From contig JAGVSM010000189.1 of NCBI GenBank assembly GCA_022494885.1, positions 62,001-126,000 of the forward strand: a stretch of 64,000 nucleotides of DNA. The letters run 5' to 3'. Below are positions 9,901 to 24,900 of the stretch, one piece after another (the first letter of the stretch is position 1; every line of letters starts with the position of its first letter). Source of the stretch: Micrasema longulum. Taxonomy: Eukaryota; Arthropoda; Insecta; Trichoptera; Brachycentridae. Position numbers and translations under genes: made by a program. The notes under the pieces are model-generated. The model worked only from the letters and a program-made list of their open reading frames with translations, searched no databases and was not told the origin of the DNA.

Positions 9901-12900
9901 AGTATATCTTTAGATTTGTGTACTAAGGAAGCATGTTTTCAAGATATGGAAGAGTAGAAAAATATGTTGAAAAGAGTGTGAATGCGGACAGAAAAATGAA
10001 CGGCGCACTAATCACAGCAATTGCTAATAAAACTATGTCAATCGAAGCTAAACTAGCGGTGTACAATGGAGTTTTAGTCCCAACACTTATGTTTGGAAGT
10101 CAAACATGGAACTGGCAGAGGAAGGATGAAAGCCGAGTGAACGTGGTTGAAATGCGATCTCTTAGACGAATGTATGGGAAAATAATGTATGACAGGGTTA
10201 CGATTACGAATGATGAAATCAGGCGAGAGTGTAAATCTGAGTCAGGTATAATTGATAAGGTTAAGAAAGGGTCTCTGAGATGGTTCGGTCATGTGTAGAA
10301 CGAATGGATGGCGAAAGAATGGTGAAACAGGTATATATGGCGATAATGAACGGTAACGTGGGACGAGGACGACCGAGTAAGACGTGACATGATCAGATAA
10401 ATCATAATCTTAATTCTGGTCATGTCAAAAGCAGGCAGAACCGAAGGGCATGTACGACAAGATGTATGAATGTGGAAGAGGCTAGAAATGTATGCCAGGA
10501 TAGATATGTGTGGCGGTCCGTTCTCTCTGCTTACTTCTACGGGGAAATGACGTGATGGTAGTAGTAGTAGTCTTTGTTAGTAGCTCCGAAACTTGTCGGT
10601 AATTAAATAAATAATTAAGTAATGTGTTAATATTAACAGCTTCATATGGAGTTGAATCCAGTCCTTGTCTACAAAAATTTGCACAAACTCAAAATATTGT
10701 TGATAAATCCACCAGGGCACGTTTTCTCATGGGAAGTTAAAATTTATCTTCAATTTTATCTACAAAGTAAGATTAAGTTTTTTGTATGAAAAATATAATA
10801 TGTTTACAATTTTTTTTTCTAAACATGTTCAATTACCAGATACCGACGAAGATACTTTGAATTTTCATACAAATTTACACACTTTAGTACATAAATATCT
10901 ATATTAGTTTATACCGTCTCAGTATAGGTCCACGAAGAAGTATAGAAATTGAAAAAATATATATATTCAGGCGTTGCCTAGTATGTAGGTGAAATAATTC
11001 AATTAGATGATTCCCACCCGCATAATCAACAGGTGAAAGAATTGGAGGAATATAGATGTTCAGATGGGCAGAATGGTGAATGTTACATAGTGTGTAAAGT
11101 GGCCACTTAAACTGGGGCCGCGATTGTGAACGGCCATCTTCATCGGTATATACTGAGACGGTATAAACTAATATCAATATTTATGTACGAAAGTGTATAA
11201 TATATGTATTTGTCTGAAAATTCAAAGTATCTTCGTAAGTGGTCGGTAATTAAACATGTTTAGAAAAAAATAAGTATGTTTTTCATACAGAAAACTTAAT
11301 TTTACTTTGTCGATAAAATTGAAGATGAATTTTAACTTCCCATCAGAATACGTACCCAGCCAATGACATGTCATAAGCCCTAGAGATGCTTAGACTTCTA
11401 CATTACATTTTCTTAAATGTTAAAATCGAAGCGTTTTAAGTTTTAGTAAATATATAAATAATATCTATGGCAGCTTACGTATTTGTGTACATTTTTTTAC
11501 TCGGTGATTAAGCATGACTCCCAATATTTGATATTGAAATCATTCAATGAAGCGATCCAATCATGCGAACATCGGAGCTCATTTTCTCCAGCACGTCGGC
11601 TCATTAGAATGCATAAATCATCCAAATATCGTTTTCTTTTGTACACTTTCCACGCATTAAGGTATTTGCCTACCCGTCAATTGATTGATTGCCCGCCTAG
11701 ATAAATGTACTCCGCAAAATAATATTACTTTTTCGCTTTCTGCCGAACTAACACGATATTAGCGCTGATTTAAGAAAGTTTCAACTATCGTACAAGACTA
11801 CGAAAATATATTATGATAATGACTGATAAAGCACATCTATAAAATACCTTAGTTAAGTTTCACTTTGACCGACAAGCGCTTTCGCCTAAGTAGGCATCTT
11901 CAGGAGTGGCACATTGTTTACAACATTTTCAACTTTTAAACTATTTTTTACAATGTTTTAAGGAGGTAGGAAGACTCCGCAATTACAATCGCTATCTTCA
12001 CGGTACATACCGTGACATATTATGTAAGGAATCTTGACGTCACAACTATCAAGGCCTATCAACTGCTCATCGATCAGCATAGAACAAACAAAGCCCTAAT
12101 TCTCGGCCCGTCTTTGTCGTATCGTTAACTCAAGACAAGATCTGGACTTTTTTGGTTTAAGTTTACAGCGATTTAAACGAGCACTAAATGAATAGTCCAG
12201 ATCTTATCTTGATGTCCCCTATGTTTGTCAATGCTTCTTTTTTTTTTTTTTTAACTGTTTTTAACTATTTTATTTGATTTGATTTTTTTATGCACCACAA
12301 CAGGCCAGGAGGCCCAATTACAGGGGTGAATTACATCACAGAACACCCAGGCTTGAAAAAAATCACTTTTTTNNNNNNNNNNNNNNNNNNNNNNNNNNNN
12401 NNNNNNNNNNNNNNNNNNNNNNNNNNNNNNNNNNNNNNNNNNNNNNNNNNNNNNNNNNNNNNNNNNNNNNNNATTTTATTTTATTTATTGGGGATATCAA
12501 CAGTAATACATGTAACAAAAAATACAACAAATAAAATATACAGAGAATAAAACCAATGACAGATATCCACAGAAATACATTAAATACACGTACACTACAT
12601 ACTAGTGTGTTTGTGTGAGTGTAAGTAAGTGAGAGGGTGGGTGTTATATTGGAATGAGGGTGGACATGTGTGTAAATATTGCACAAGTGTCAAGTGTCGA
12701 AAATATAAATAGAGATAAAATATAATAAAATAAAATAAAATAAGATAAAATAAGACTTTATTATATTTATTTATTTTTATTTCATTTTATTTGGGATTTT
12801 TACAGCTATTACATAAACAAAATAATTAGAAAAATCTTAACAATACTAAAGCCAATTTAAAAAATCCACTGTAAATATAATGACACATAATATATAAGAA

Positions 12901-15900
12901 AAGAAGTTTAGTAATTGTATTTGTGTGACGTTTGTATTCATGTGTATGCGAATGTGTGTATGCGTGAATGAATGAGGGAGAGGATACATGTGCGTGTGGA
13001 AATGAAAGAGGGAGAGGGTGCGTGTGTATGGGTGCGTAAGTATGAAAATAATATATTTGCTTAAAACTTGTAAATTGTATTAAAAATGGTACAATAAAGA
13101 GCTTAGTAAAAAGTTAGAAAAGTTATATAAAAGTTATATAAGTTATATAAACTAAGTATAAGACAAAAAAGTATGTTTTAAGACGCGAATTTTAAATGTT
13201 ATTTTTTTACAATCAAATGGATCGATAAGGGGAAAGTTCAAATTATATTCACTAACAAAACGTATAAGTGGAGAGTTCTGGGCATAGTTCGTACGAACTG
13301 CTGGCAGATGAAATAGAGAGCTCGACGTGTGACGGGTGCGGTATCTGGGGACATTTAATGATAACTCCGACAGAAGAGCCGGACTGTCAAGGCGTCCACT
13401 AAGTAACTAAGTATGTCATGAAGCACCCCCATGTCCAACAGTAGACGGCGATCTTCTAAAGTAAGCAAAATAATAAGTTTGTATTATTAAGAAATACGAA
13501 ACATAATATAATTGCTTTCATTTCATTATTTTTTTTGCACCACAACAGGCCAGGGGGGCCAATTACAGTGGTGAATTACATTACAGAACAACCAGGCTTG
13601 AGAAAAATCACATTTTTAATTTTTGTGTTCTCACCGGGAATCGAACCCGGAACCTTCCGTGCGTGAGTCAAGCGTCTTGACCACTACACCACGGAGGCCG
13701 CCATGTTTTAGGTAGGTGCCTGATATTATAACCACAAAAGACCTCTGACTCCATTTTACGTTTTGTTTTCCGGCCTTTCTAATTTTTCAATTACTCGTGT
13801 TCAAGAAATTCTAAATTACGTCCTTATATTACGGAGTAACAGTTGGAAAGTGTCATGAAAGACTCACGATTTGAGAACCCATTAGATTGTATTACGTTGG
13901 CATTTCATAATTATTTCTGTGTCAATGGGGTAAAAGAATACAGATCTGTGCCTCGATTATAAACGCTATCTTCATCTGTATTTATCGAGACGGTATACTT
14001 AACTTCTGTACTATCTGTATCTTACCTCGGTATGTTCTACCTACTTGCCATATCGACATCATATGATCGAAACAAGCCAATGGAATGACCGCAAACAATT
14101 ATTCCGCGTTTCTTACGTCATTAACATTTAAAATAGTTCTCATTTATATTTTAAATAGGCTTCTGTAATAAAAAATGCTCACTTCAAAGCGATTATAATC
14201 TCCAATAAATCTCAATTCAAGCAAAAAATGCTTGCTTGAAGATGAATTTAGTATGACTTTTGGAAATCACCTGGAAGGTACGCTTAAAGATTGTCTGTAT
14301 GTATCTACCGATCGAATACAAAGCCGGCTTCTTTAACGTCTCGATACATACATACATACACTCGGAAAGAAAGTAAAACAGATGGAAAAAATATAAAAAC
14401 TAAATTATTTCTTTACAATGGTAACTTCCTTACGCCTAGATACTCTTATATGTTAATAAGACAGAACCTAGCGACATTATTTTCACATCTAGGCGTTCGT
14501 TTTATTAAAGTGACAGCTATGTCGGAATTTAATTCGACTTCAAAACTTACTTATTTCTCTCTCATATTTTTGGATAGAAATGGAATTGGATGGATGGAAA
14601 AAATATAATAGCTAAATTATTTTTTTAGAGTGGTAACTTTCTAACGCCTAGATACTATTTTTTGTTAATAGAACAGAATCTAGCGACATTATTTTCACAA
14701 TTAGGTGTTTGTTTTATTAATGTGACAGTTATGTCGGAATTTAATTCAACTTCAAAATTAACTTAATTCTCTCTCATATTTTTAATAGACTTTTAAGAAA
14801 AAAAGTGTCAACCTTAAAACGATTAAAATTTTTAATAAATCATAATGAAAGGAAAAATTGCCAGGTGGAACAACATTTTTGACACTTTTAATGCGTAGAT
14901 AAACGTATCGAGGGGTTCTAGACCCGTCGGTATAAAACGATGTACTTACATCAAAACTTGATGTTGGGGGTATCGGTACTATACCTTTGTAGTCGGTGGG
15001 GAGACTTCTATCTTCAACTATGACGTCATACTGAAGCTATGTCATTTTAGAGCGTAGATATGTGTACCGTGACGTACGCTTCCCCTTGTTTCATATCGAT
15101 GTACCTACCCGAAAACTTGAAGGTGGGGGGGTTTATAATCGCTAGAGGGAATTCATCTTCAACTATACCGTCAAGGTGAAGGTATGATGGCTTTATCTTC
15201 CCATCATAATCGAGGCCCTGGGCATCGGTTGGTAGCGACCGACTGAAACGTGATTTTCAGCTGAAACCGAGGGGAATTTCGGCTAGTAGTTAAAAAAGTG
15301 ACATGGTTGTTCAAATTGCAAAGAGGTCATTATTCCTATTTTGAAATGGAGCAATCTGTCTTTATTGGAGAAACGTAGAACTGAGAACGTAGAATTTGAT
15401 GTACCAATGCAGTGCCCTATGCACCATTAGGTGCGGAAAGGGAATGATGATGATGATGATATATGCATGCGTATGTGTGTGTATGTATGTGTGGGTGCGT
15501 ATGTTTGTTTATACGGGTGCACTCGTGTGTGTGTATGTATATGGAAATATATAAATAAACGAATATGTTAGTCTGTCTTTGCACGGGTCTTCTCCTACTA
15601 GGCATTATTTTATAATATTATTAATAAAAATATTTAAAAAATAATTAAAAAATAGCAGAGTATTGTAAGCAAATCTTTCAAACTTCTTGGTTTTATCGAT
15701 AGAATTACGCGGACAAAAATATTAATACCATCAAAACTCTTTACTGCTCACTAGTTCGACCCCATCTAGAATACGCTTCTCCTATTTGGTCTCCATTCTA
15801 CAGGACTCATATTGACCATATCGAGTCTGTCCAACACAGTTTTCAAAGAAAAGTTGCATGGTTGTTTGGATTGCAAAGGGGTAATTATTCCCATTATAAA

Positions 15901-18900
15901 AATAGCAATCTCTCAATCTGTCTTCATTGGAGAAACGTAGAACGGAGAAGGACCATATATGCATTTTCATAATATTTAATGTTATAAGTGATGTCCCATC
16001 TCTGTTGCGATCAATTTCTTTTCATGCTCCCAACCGTGTCACCAGAAGTCAAAATCTGCTATTTATTAAATCTTCTATGAGCAACTTTTGTTTTTATGCC
16101 CCAATGTCCAGAGTGTGTAGATTAGTCAATTCGTCACACAACTTGAAATTATTTGGGATAGATCTTCCGGCTTTTCGTAGATCTCTTCGCCACCAAAACA
16201 GTGTGGGATGGAGATAGATTGACATGGGTTAGCTCGATGTCTTATATGTTGATCGTGTTTTTCAATGTGTTCTATACCATTATTTTATTATCCTCTTTTG
16301 TCTTTGCTACATAGTTTGATGCTATTATTGTTGAGTTTCTTGTACATACAGGGTGTTCTTTAAACCCTTTCAAGTCCGAAACCACGATGATCAGTATGGG
16401 CAAGAAGACATATTAGCATATTAAAAAAAATATTTAGAACAAAGAATTTTTTTAAAAACAAAATTTAAAAATAGAACAAATGGTTGCGGGGGAGAAGTGA
16501 GGGGAGCGCGGCCGCGCGATTGTCGACGTATCAGACTCTCTCTTACCCTCCTCCTCGTTTTCTCCCTGAAGAAGTAAGCAACCATTTGCTTTGTTAGATA
16601 CTATATTTTAAAAAAAATTGTTCGTTCTAAAAAAATATTTTAATATGCCAATATGTCTTCTTGCTCATACTGATAATCGTGGTATCGGATGTGGCAGGGT
16701 TTAATGAACACCCTGTATGTTTTTTTTATATACCGAACTGTTTTTTGTTAAAACATTGGCCTAGGCCGAATATGCACAGGATGGCCGGAGAAGTGACGTA
16801 CAAAGTTAAAATGTAGGAGCCTCATATTGAGGGCTATCCGAATCACCCCCATGTATGTTTTGCGATTTTGCGTAGTTTTCGAGTTATGATTTTTTTAATG
16901 GGTTTTTGAATATTTTCGACGGGATCGGTTTTCAATTTCTGGAAAGTTCCTTCAAGATTTTTTTTTGTTAATATTTTTTTAAAATTTTGTACTTTTGAGC
17001 ATAAAATAATCAGCTTCGTAACATTAATCTAAAAGTAATAATACTCCACCTGCTCATAGAGTCGCCCACACGGACAAAAACAATTCTATGATTATAAACC
17101 ACGAAGTTAGCTACAGTTTACAGCAATACAACAGGGTGTATGTACTTATGTACTCAGCTTTAGAATTGCAAGCGCAAATTGAAACCATCCGTAACACGTT
17201 TGTTGTTAAACCAAAAATCAACCCGAAAATTTGGAACGCTTTTTTCTATGCAATAGAGCGAAATAGCTCCTCTTTGAGCGGGTGAATTATTACTCTGAGG
17301 TTTTTACACCTCTAAATTTATTTGTAACAAATAATTAATAATTATTTGTATCACCATACGTATGTTTGAAAAGCAGGCAAGCGAACGTTCGGGCAGGACA
17401 ACGTCTGTCGGGTCCGCTAGAAAAAAATAATACTAAAAAATATACAGCTTCATAGTACCAAGGCTTGTTAAAAAGTATGGCCAGAGAACACTTCATTATA
17501 CAATTACTAAAATTTTCAATAAGATTCCTAAGCAGATCTTAAAAGAAAATGTTGACAAAACTTTTATGGAAAAAATAATTAAATGGCTCATATGTAACAA
17601 GGCTTTATATTGATTATTATTTTATGTTAACAGTCATCTATTTAAATTTTGTGTAAAAATACTTATGCTTTTAGTTCTTAATAATGTTTATGTTACTTTT
17701 TAAAATTATATAATTTCTCTAACGTTTTTCTTTACTCAAGCCGGTTTCGCGATTTAGTGGGTTTCATTATTTTTCCTTTTATATTTTCTGTTCATAAATA
17801 AAAATTAATACAAAAAATAAATAAATAAATAAATAAATAATAAATAATTACATTCATAAATACATTTTAAAAATCAGACGAAAAAAACAACTTACAGAGG
17901 TACAAAATATAAACCGTATTATCAACGCCTATGAGGAATCTTCCATATTTTAGTATAGGAGATATAAAAAATGTCTGCGTTACCGGGAGAACGGTATTGT
18001 AATAATGACATGCTCTATAGAATTAATATATACCTCATATTGGAGATTCCATATAAAGCAGTGTTAATGTTTTTATGATTTTGAAGTCTTTAGACATTCG
18101 CATTAAAAAAAACAAACTAATATTCATGATAATTGTTATTTTTTTAAATAACTTATTGTCAATTTTCGACATGCGACAATTACATTAGTCTTGAATTCGA
18201 CAGCTGATCGAGAGCGATTCGCGGGCTCTAGATTTTTTCGTTATTGCTACGCGGAAATGAAGACTGAAATTGTCTAAAATACCATCAATTAGACTACCGG
18301 GGAGTTTGTGTCAAAGTACCCAGGACAGCAATGCGGAAGTTGCGTGAATACGAGGTTCGAGGAGTGTAATCTCTGGTTCAAGGACCCGTGCCGTGTCCCG
18401 CGAATGTAGTCGAGAGCTGAAGACAAACAGGATTGAAGGAACTTTAAATTAATATTAGTATAAGGTAGGTACTTGTTTTGTATCTAGTTTTGTGATCCTA
18501 AGCCGAGCTTAATAGGTACACATCAGAAAACAAGAAATCGTTTGGAAATATGAACAGAATTCTGAGCTAGGAATTTATTTTTTTATTTTATTTTATTATC
18601 ATAAACGGCAAATCTGCCTTTTACAAACATTTATAATTTTAACATATTTGGCTTAATATATATATATATTTTTTAAACATGAATTTCCTTATACCCAAGA
18701 TTTATAAAAAAAATAAATTAAACCAATAATTATACAAGATTTATATTTAAAAAAATAATCTAAAAATTATACAGCATATTCAGTAGAAAGTTTAAATAAT
18801 AAAACATTCTACAGTAATACAACAAGAAAATCATGAGTACTGTTTCACACAGCTAGGCAAAGTGAACAAAAAACTGTATATATATATTATGAAATGCATG

Positions 18901-21900
18901 AATAAATAAATATAATTACCATTCACCATCTTTAAAAAAGTTTAAAAGGTTTGTTCTATAGGAACAATACCCTACACTAAATATATCAGATACGTGGGAA
19001 TAACTATTGCCGAGTTCATGAAGTCTATTTAATATGGTATTACAAGTATACACTGTCCGTGAATTGTTGCTACAAAACGGTGGCACCTGTCTAGTCGTTC
19101 TTCTAGGCACCTTGAAGTTGATGAGAGATAATAGTTCAGGGTAATCCCATATTGAATTAAAATTTTTGAATAAATTTAAAAGGTCTATAATTTTTCTTCT
19201 ATCGTTAAGTTTTAACAAACTTAATGTTTTTTGTAAAAAATCGTAATTTAAAAATTCATGACGATTCTAAGTTTAAAATTTATATGCCGTAAGAATTTTT
19301 TTGGACTCTTTCAAGAGAATTTTTGGGACAGTTGGAGTAAGGAGTCCATATTGTAGAGTTATACTCTAACTGGCTTCTCACTAATTCTGTCTCAACTTGT
19401 TGCAACAGAGAGGGAAAACATTTTAGAGAAGAGAATATGATAGTCTAGGCATCCACAGAGCTTATGACCGTCATTGGCTGGTTTAATTTGCCCATATTTG
19501 AACATTTATTCCTTAAATTCTTTCATCTGTTGATGTTCGCGAAGTTAGAGAGCTGAAACCTTCATTTATGCGGGTGAGCTTTATCTAATTGAATTATTTC
19601 ACCTACATACTAGGCAACGCCTGAAATATTTTTTTTATTTTTAATTTCCATATTTCTTCATGGACCAGGTGGATTTATCAACAATATTTTGAGTTTGTCC
19701 AAATTTTTGTAAAGGACTGGATTCAACTCCCTGGGGAGCTGTTAATATCAACATATTTATTTATTTATTTATTTATATACGGCATTTCTGCCATTTACAT
19801 ATATGTGGTATAAAGAGTGCTTAGAAATAAAAATATTAAAAATAAAAAAAATCGAGTATGAAATATTAATATACTCGTACTGTACACATTATTAATTACT
19901 TGAAATACATACATATTTTAAAGAAATTATACAATAACAAAATACATTAATCAATTAAATTATAACTATTCCAACCCAATTTTCTGAAGATGATTTGCTC
20001 TTTTTGATAAAAATATGTTAATATAACCAACAGATATGAAGAACATTTTAGAAAAGGTAATATAGGTATAATCGGCGGCCTCCGTGGTGTAGTGGTCAAG
20101 ACGCTTGACTCTCACACGGAAGGTTCCGGGTTCGATTCCCGGTAAATACACAAAAAAAAAGTGATTTTTCTCAAGCCTGGGTGTTCTGTGATGTGTTTCA
20201 CCACTGTAATTGGGCCTCCTGGCCTGTTGTGGTGCTAAAAAGAAAATTTGAAATACTACTTGAATAGAAGTCTAGGCATCCACAGGGCCTATGACCGTCA
20301 TTGGCTGGTTTTATTAGCCACTTTACACAGTGTAACATTCACCATTCTGCCTATATTTGAGGGTACTATTTGCAAACCCGGAAAAATCAATATTTCTTTA
20401 TTTTGAGCAAATCACAAAATACTGATACAATACTTAACGTCAACCTTTTTTTAAACTTCAATTTTTAATTATAAGCAGTAAATATTTTACACGTAAGCAG
20501 TGATGACAAAAGCATGATTATGTCAAGAAACAGTAGTGAAATAATCAATTTAATTTTATACATTCCAACTTTACAATATTCAAGTAGAGGTTGCCATGTT
20601 TGCAAAAAACCCTATAATTTAAATGTCAAGTTCTTACAAATAAAGCCGTTTTTTTTTAACTGACAATGTTATAATTATTGTAAAAAATTGTATTCTGAAT
20701 CAGTTTCCATTAATATCTCACTTTTCTTAGATTTTGGATTAGCCGGGTTTGCAAGTAGTACCCTCCCTCATTTGAACATCTATATTCCTTCGATTCTTTC
20801 ATCTGTTGATGTTCGCGAAGTTAAAGAACTGAAACCTTCATTTATGCGGGTGAGATTCGTCTAATTGAATTATTTCACCTACATACTAGGCAACGCCTGA
20901 TTTTTTTTTTCAATTTCTTTACTTCTTCATGGGCCAGGGGAATTAATCAACAATTTGTTACTCAGGTAGATAAATATAAAATATAAATGTAAACATGCAG
21001 CATACATACATATACATACACATCCATATATAAACATACATACATACATACACATACATTCATACATACAAACATACATACATGAACATACATATATATA
21101 TATATTATTACAGGGTGTTCTTTAAACCCTGTCACATCCGAAACCACGATGATCAGTATGAGCAAGAAGACATATTGGCACAATTAAATATTTTTTTAGA
21201 TCGAATAAAATTTAAAAAAAGCCAATGGTTGCTTACTTCCACAGGGGTAAAACGAAGAGTGGGAAAGGGGGAGTCTGATACTGCGCCGCGCTCCCCTCAC
21301 TTCTCCCCTGCAGAAGTAAGCAACTATTTGTTTTTTTTAAATATTTTATTTTTTTAAATTTTCTTTGTTCTAAATATTTTTTAAATAAGCTAATATGTCT
21401 TCTTGCCCATATTGATCATCGTGGTTTCGGATGTGACAGGGTTTAAAGAACATCCTGTATACATATACATACACACATGAACATATACGCATACACAAAT
21501 GCACATACATACGCGTGCATATTATACATAATTAATAATAAAATAATGAAACCTAATAAGTAAAACGATAAAAAAATAGTAATTAAGAATTTGTGACGTC
21601 TCTATCGTAATTTCGATATATTTTTCAAAACAGTATTTTCTTTCGTTGAAAAGATCTATCGTGCTAATTTTTTTATCGTAAGAATTGGTTGCATATCCCC
21701 ATAATCTAAATCACTTAAGAATAAGTATTAAATAGTGTATGAAATACTGTCCAGTGAAATAATTTTTTTTTGCTAATTATTAGTAGCATAATTTTTTTTT
21801 AATTTGTACTTTTGAATTCCCGCAAAAACGGTCATTCCATTGGCCACGCCCCTAATACGTCACGATTCGTGTTTATTTGTTCCCGCCCATTCGAATTTCT

Positions 21901-24900
21901 TTAGAACATTGCCACGAATCTTGACGTCACAACTGTCAAGGCCAAACATGTTGCGTTTTTCTAGCGACGGATTAAAAAAAAAAATATATGTATAAAAACA
22001 TTTCTCTAAAATATCTGTGTTCATTTTGAAAATACAATGAATTTTTTAAATCCATTTCATACGCAGGTAAACGTCGTTTTACGCCGGGTTCCGTTCCGAT
22101 AAACACCGGCGTAAAATAAACAAAAATATAATGGAGGATATAAAGTTAGGTTCGGTGTCAACATTCTAAGAACAATCTAACATGTTTACATCTTTATATA
22201 AATAATTCCTCTGTACGTGTGATGTCACCGTATTCCTCCTAAACGGCTTAACCGATTTACGCGCGGTTTTCAGAGAAATATAGATCTTTGCGCTGACCGT
22301 GTTCGTAGATATTAAAATTTTTAAGCGAACCCGTAAAAAAGAAGTTAGGAAGCATAAATGTTTTATTAATCAATCTACCAGGGTTGCATTCGAGGAGAAT
22401 GCATTTGCAAAAAAATAGAAAGACGTTGTTTTTTTGTGTGTGAAAAAGTTTGTTTTTGAATGTTTACAAACAGCATTTGTTTTTTGTAGATCTCGATCAG
22501 ATTCTTTCCTTAAATTCCTTATAATTTCTACCCATTTATTTCTTTTTATTGGATTTTTGGTAACACTTAAATATTATTAAATTCAATACATTTTTAAAAA
22601 TTGTATTCCGACATAAGTACACCCCTTTGTTGGTGAGACGACCGGAGTTTGACGTTTGCAAAAAAATGACATATTTGAAAAAATATTTAGTTTTTGTTTT
22701 GGAATTCAACCATAAACAAGTACCTAGGTACCTACTTGAATTCAATATAAACAATTTTTAGTTTTGGAATTCAACAAGTACCTAGGTACCTACTTATCAA
22801 TGACAAGTATTTTGCCAATGTTCGGGCAGGACAACGTCTGTCGGGTCCTATATATATTCAAAATAAATTATAAATGTATATGATAAATATAGTTTAAATT
22901 CGTTTACAAAATAAATAATAATCTCTTGATATAAATAAAGATTTTTTTATAATAAATACTAACTCACCAGTTCGTCGGTACTAAATTAAATTCTCACAGC
23001 TTTTTTTAAAAAGCACCAAATTTCATCTGCTTCCTTTCTTGCAGAATAATAGCATTAACTACAAATATTTTAATATTCTTTTAATTTTAATAATTATACA
23101 ATAAAACATTTAATCATACCTTTTTACTTTTCATAAAAACAAAACGAAAACTAACTCGGAAACAATTTCACACATATAATAGGCTGCTCGCGTACACGGT
23201 AATATAATAAAACAACTTGTAAAAGTGTGTCTGCTATTAGAATCGCGGCGCCTACTGTCGTCTAGTGTCGGCCGAACCAGGGAATCCCACGCCGCGCCGG
23301 CACCAACCGCGTAAATTGGCGTGAATCGAACCGGCGCAAAACGACGTTTACTAATTTTACTAATACCCGTATTTCTATTGGTATTCGTACCATGTGATAT
23401 TTCCCTATTAAATTAAATAAAAAACTATGAATTCCCATGAGAGACAAGCGTAAAAGTAAATTGGGTTGTCGTATTTTAATAAATTTTGAATTAACTTGTA
23501 AATTGAAATAAAATAGTTTTTTATTATTCCAGCTGTTGACTCCACGGGAAGCTTCGGCTCCGGACTGCTTTGGGGAAACCAATTTTGGATTGGATCTCAG
23601 GAACAATGCGACGATTTGGTATGGGAAATTATTGAGTACTTTAAAATTCGATTTTTTATTTGATTCCTATTTATATCTTGATTTTCAAATCTCTGGAATT
23701 CCTTCTAGATTTTTTTCCACCCATATCGAAATATACAGGGCGTTCTTTAAACCCTGTCACATCCGAAACCACGATCATCAGTATGAGCAAGAAGACATAT
23801 TGGCACATTAAAATATTTTTTTAGATCGAATAAATTTTTTAAAAAGCCAATGGTTGCTTACTTCTGCAGGGGTGAAACGAGGAGGGGAAAAGGGGGGAGT
23901 CTGATACTGCGCCGCGCTCCCCTCACTTCTCCCCTGCCGAAGTAAGCGACCATTTGTTTTTTTTAAATATTTTATTTTCAAAAAAAATATTTTTTCTAAG
24001 TATTTTTTTAAATATGCTAATATGTCTTCTTGCCCATACTGATCATCGTGGTTTCGGATGTGACAGGGTTTAAAGAACACCCTGTATTTGGTGGGCGGTA
24101 GGGAAAATTGAAGCATGAAAAATAAGCAAAAGTGGGCGGTGGGCATAAAAAGGTTTACGACCTTTGCTTTATAATGTATTTCTTGAATTTATATATAAAA
24201 GCCTTATAGGCGTTAAAATGAATAAAAATAAAACAAATAAATATCATCAAAGGGAGGAAATCCAGCCTGTCCGCAAACATTTGGACATACTCCTACCTAA
24301 CATTAAATAGGTTTAACTCAGTGGCAAATGGTGATTTTATTTGCAGGTAAGCTATAAAAAAAAACATATATTTGTACCTACATAGGAGGTTCATAATATA
24401 ATGTAAGTAATATATACTATAAATTGATATTTTTCTGTGGTTCTGTGTGATACAACAACTCTCATCCATGAAATCAACTCAAACGATGTAACTTCGTGAT
24501 ATATTATCCATTACTTTAATTAAAAAACTCATTAAAAAATAAATGAAAAATAGCACTGTGAATTCAGTCGATATTAGGTATTCAATTAAAATGTCAACTG
24601 GCCGCATTGTTCTAGTAATTAATTGTGCTAAAAATGGCCGCGTAGAGCGCTATATGTCCTGCAACATGACGCATGAAAGTAATTATGGTCATATGTTAAA
24701 AGTACCATCTCAAAGAAAAATAGTCCTTAAGAAACAATGTTTGAAATACTGTTTTCCAAATCAAGAATCTTTAAATAATTTGTGTAATCTGCAAGTTTAA
24801 TCTAGGAGAAAAAACCCGCACTGGGGTTTATACATTCAAAATATAGTACACTTATTTGTATAAAAAAATAAGCTGGAATAACCGGCTAGTTTCTTAGCTC

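Larger units (their letters stand above)
6964..23532 (+). other. NRF-6-like intron 1 (16.6 kb)
   Basis: The intron begins GTAAAT and ends TTATTCCAG. It holds most of the mobile DNA of the left half, two hammerhead-like motifs and the assembly gap at 12373-12472. No conserved exon was found inside it. Confidence 0.85.

Noticed and set aside
12290..12686. Frames crossing the run of N
   Set aside because: They are artefacts of the 100-base assembly gap.
20995..21108. CRISPR-like direct repeats
   Set aside because: Simple ACAT microsatellite without spacers, in a eukaryotic genome.
24543..24797. 85-codon Cys/His-containing frame
   Set aside because: It starts inside a dispersed repeat and shows no ordered zinc-ligand spacing; not enough to call a gene.
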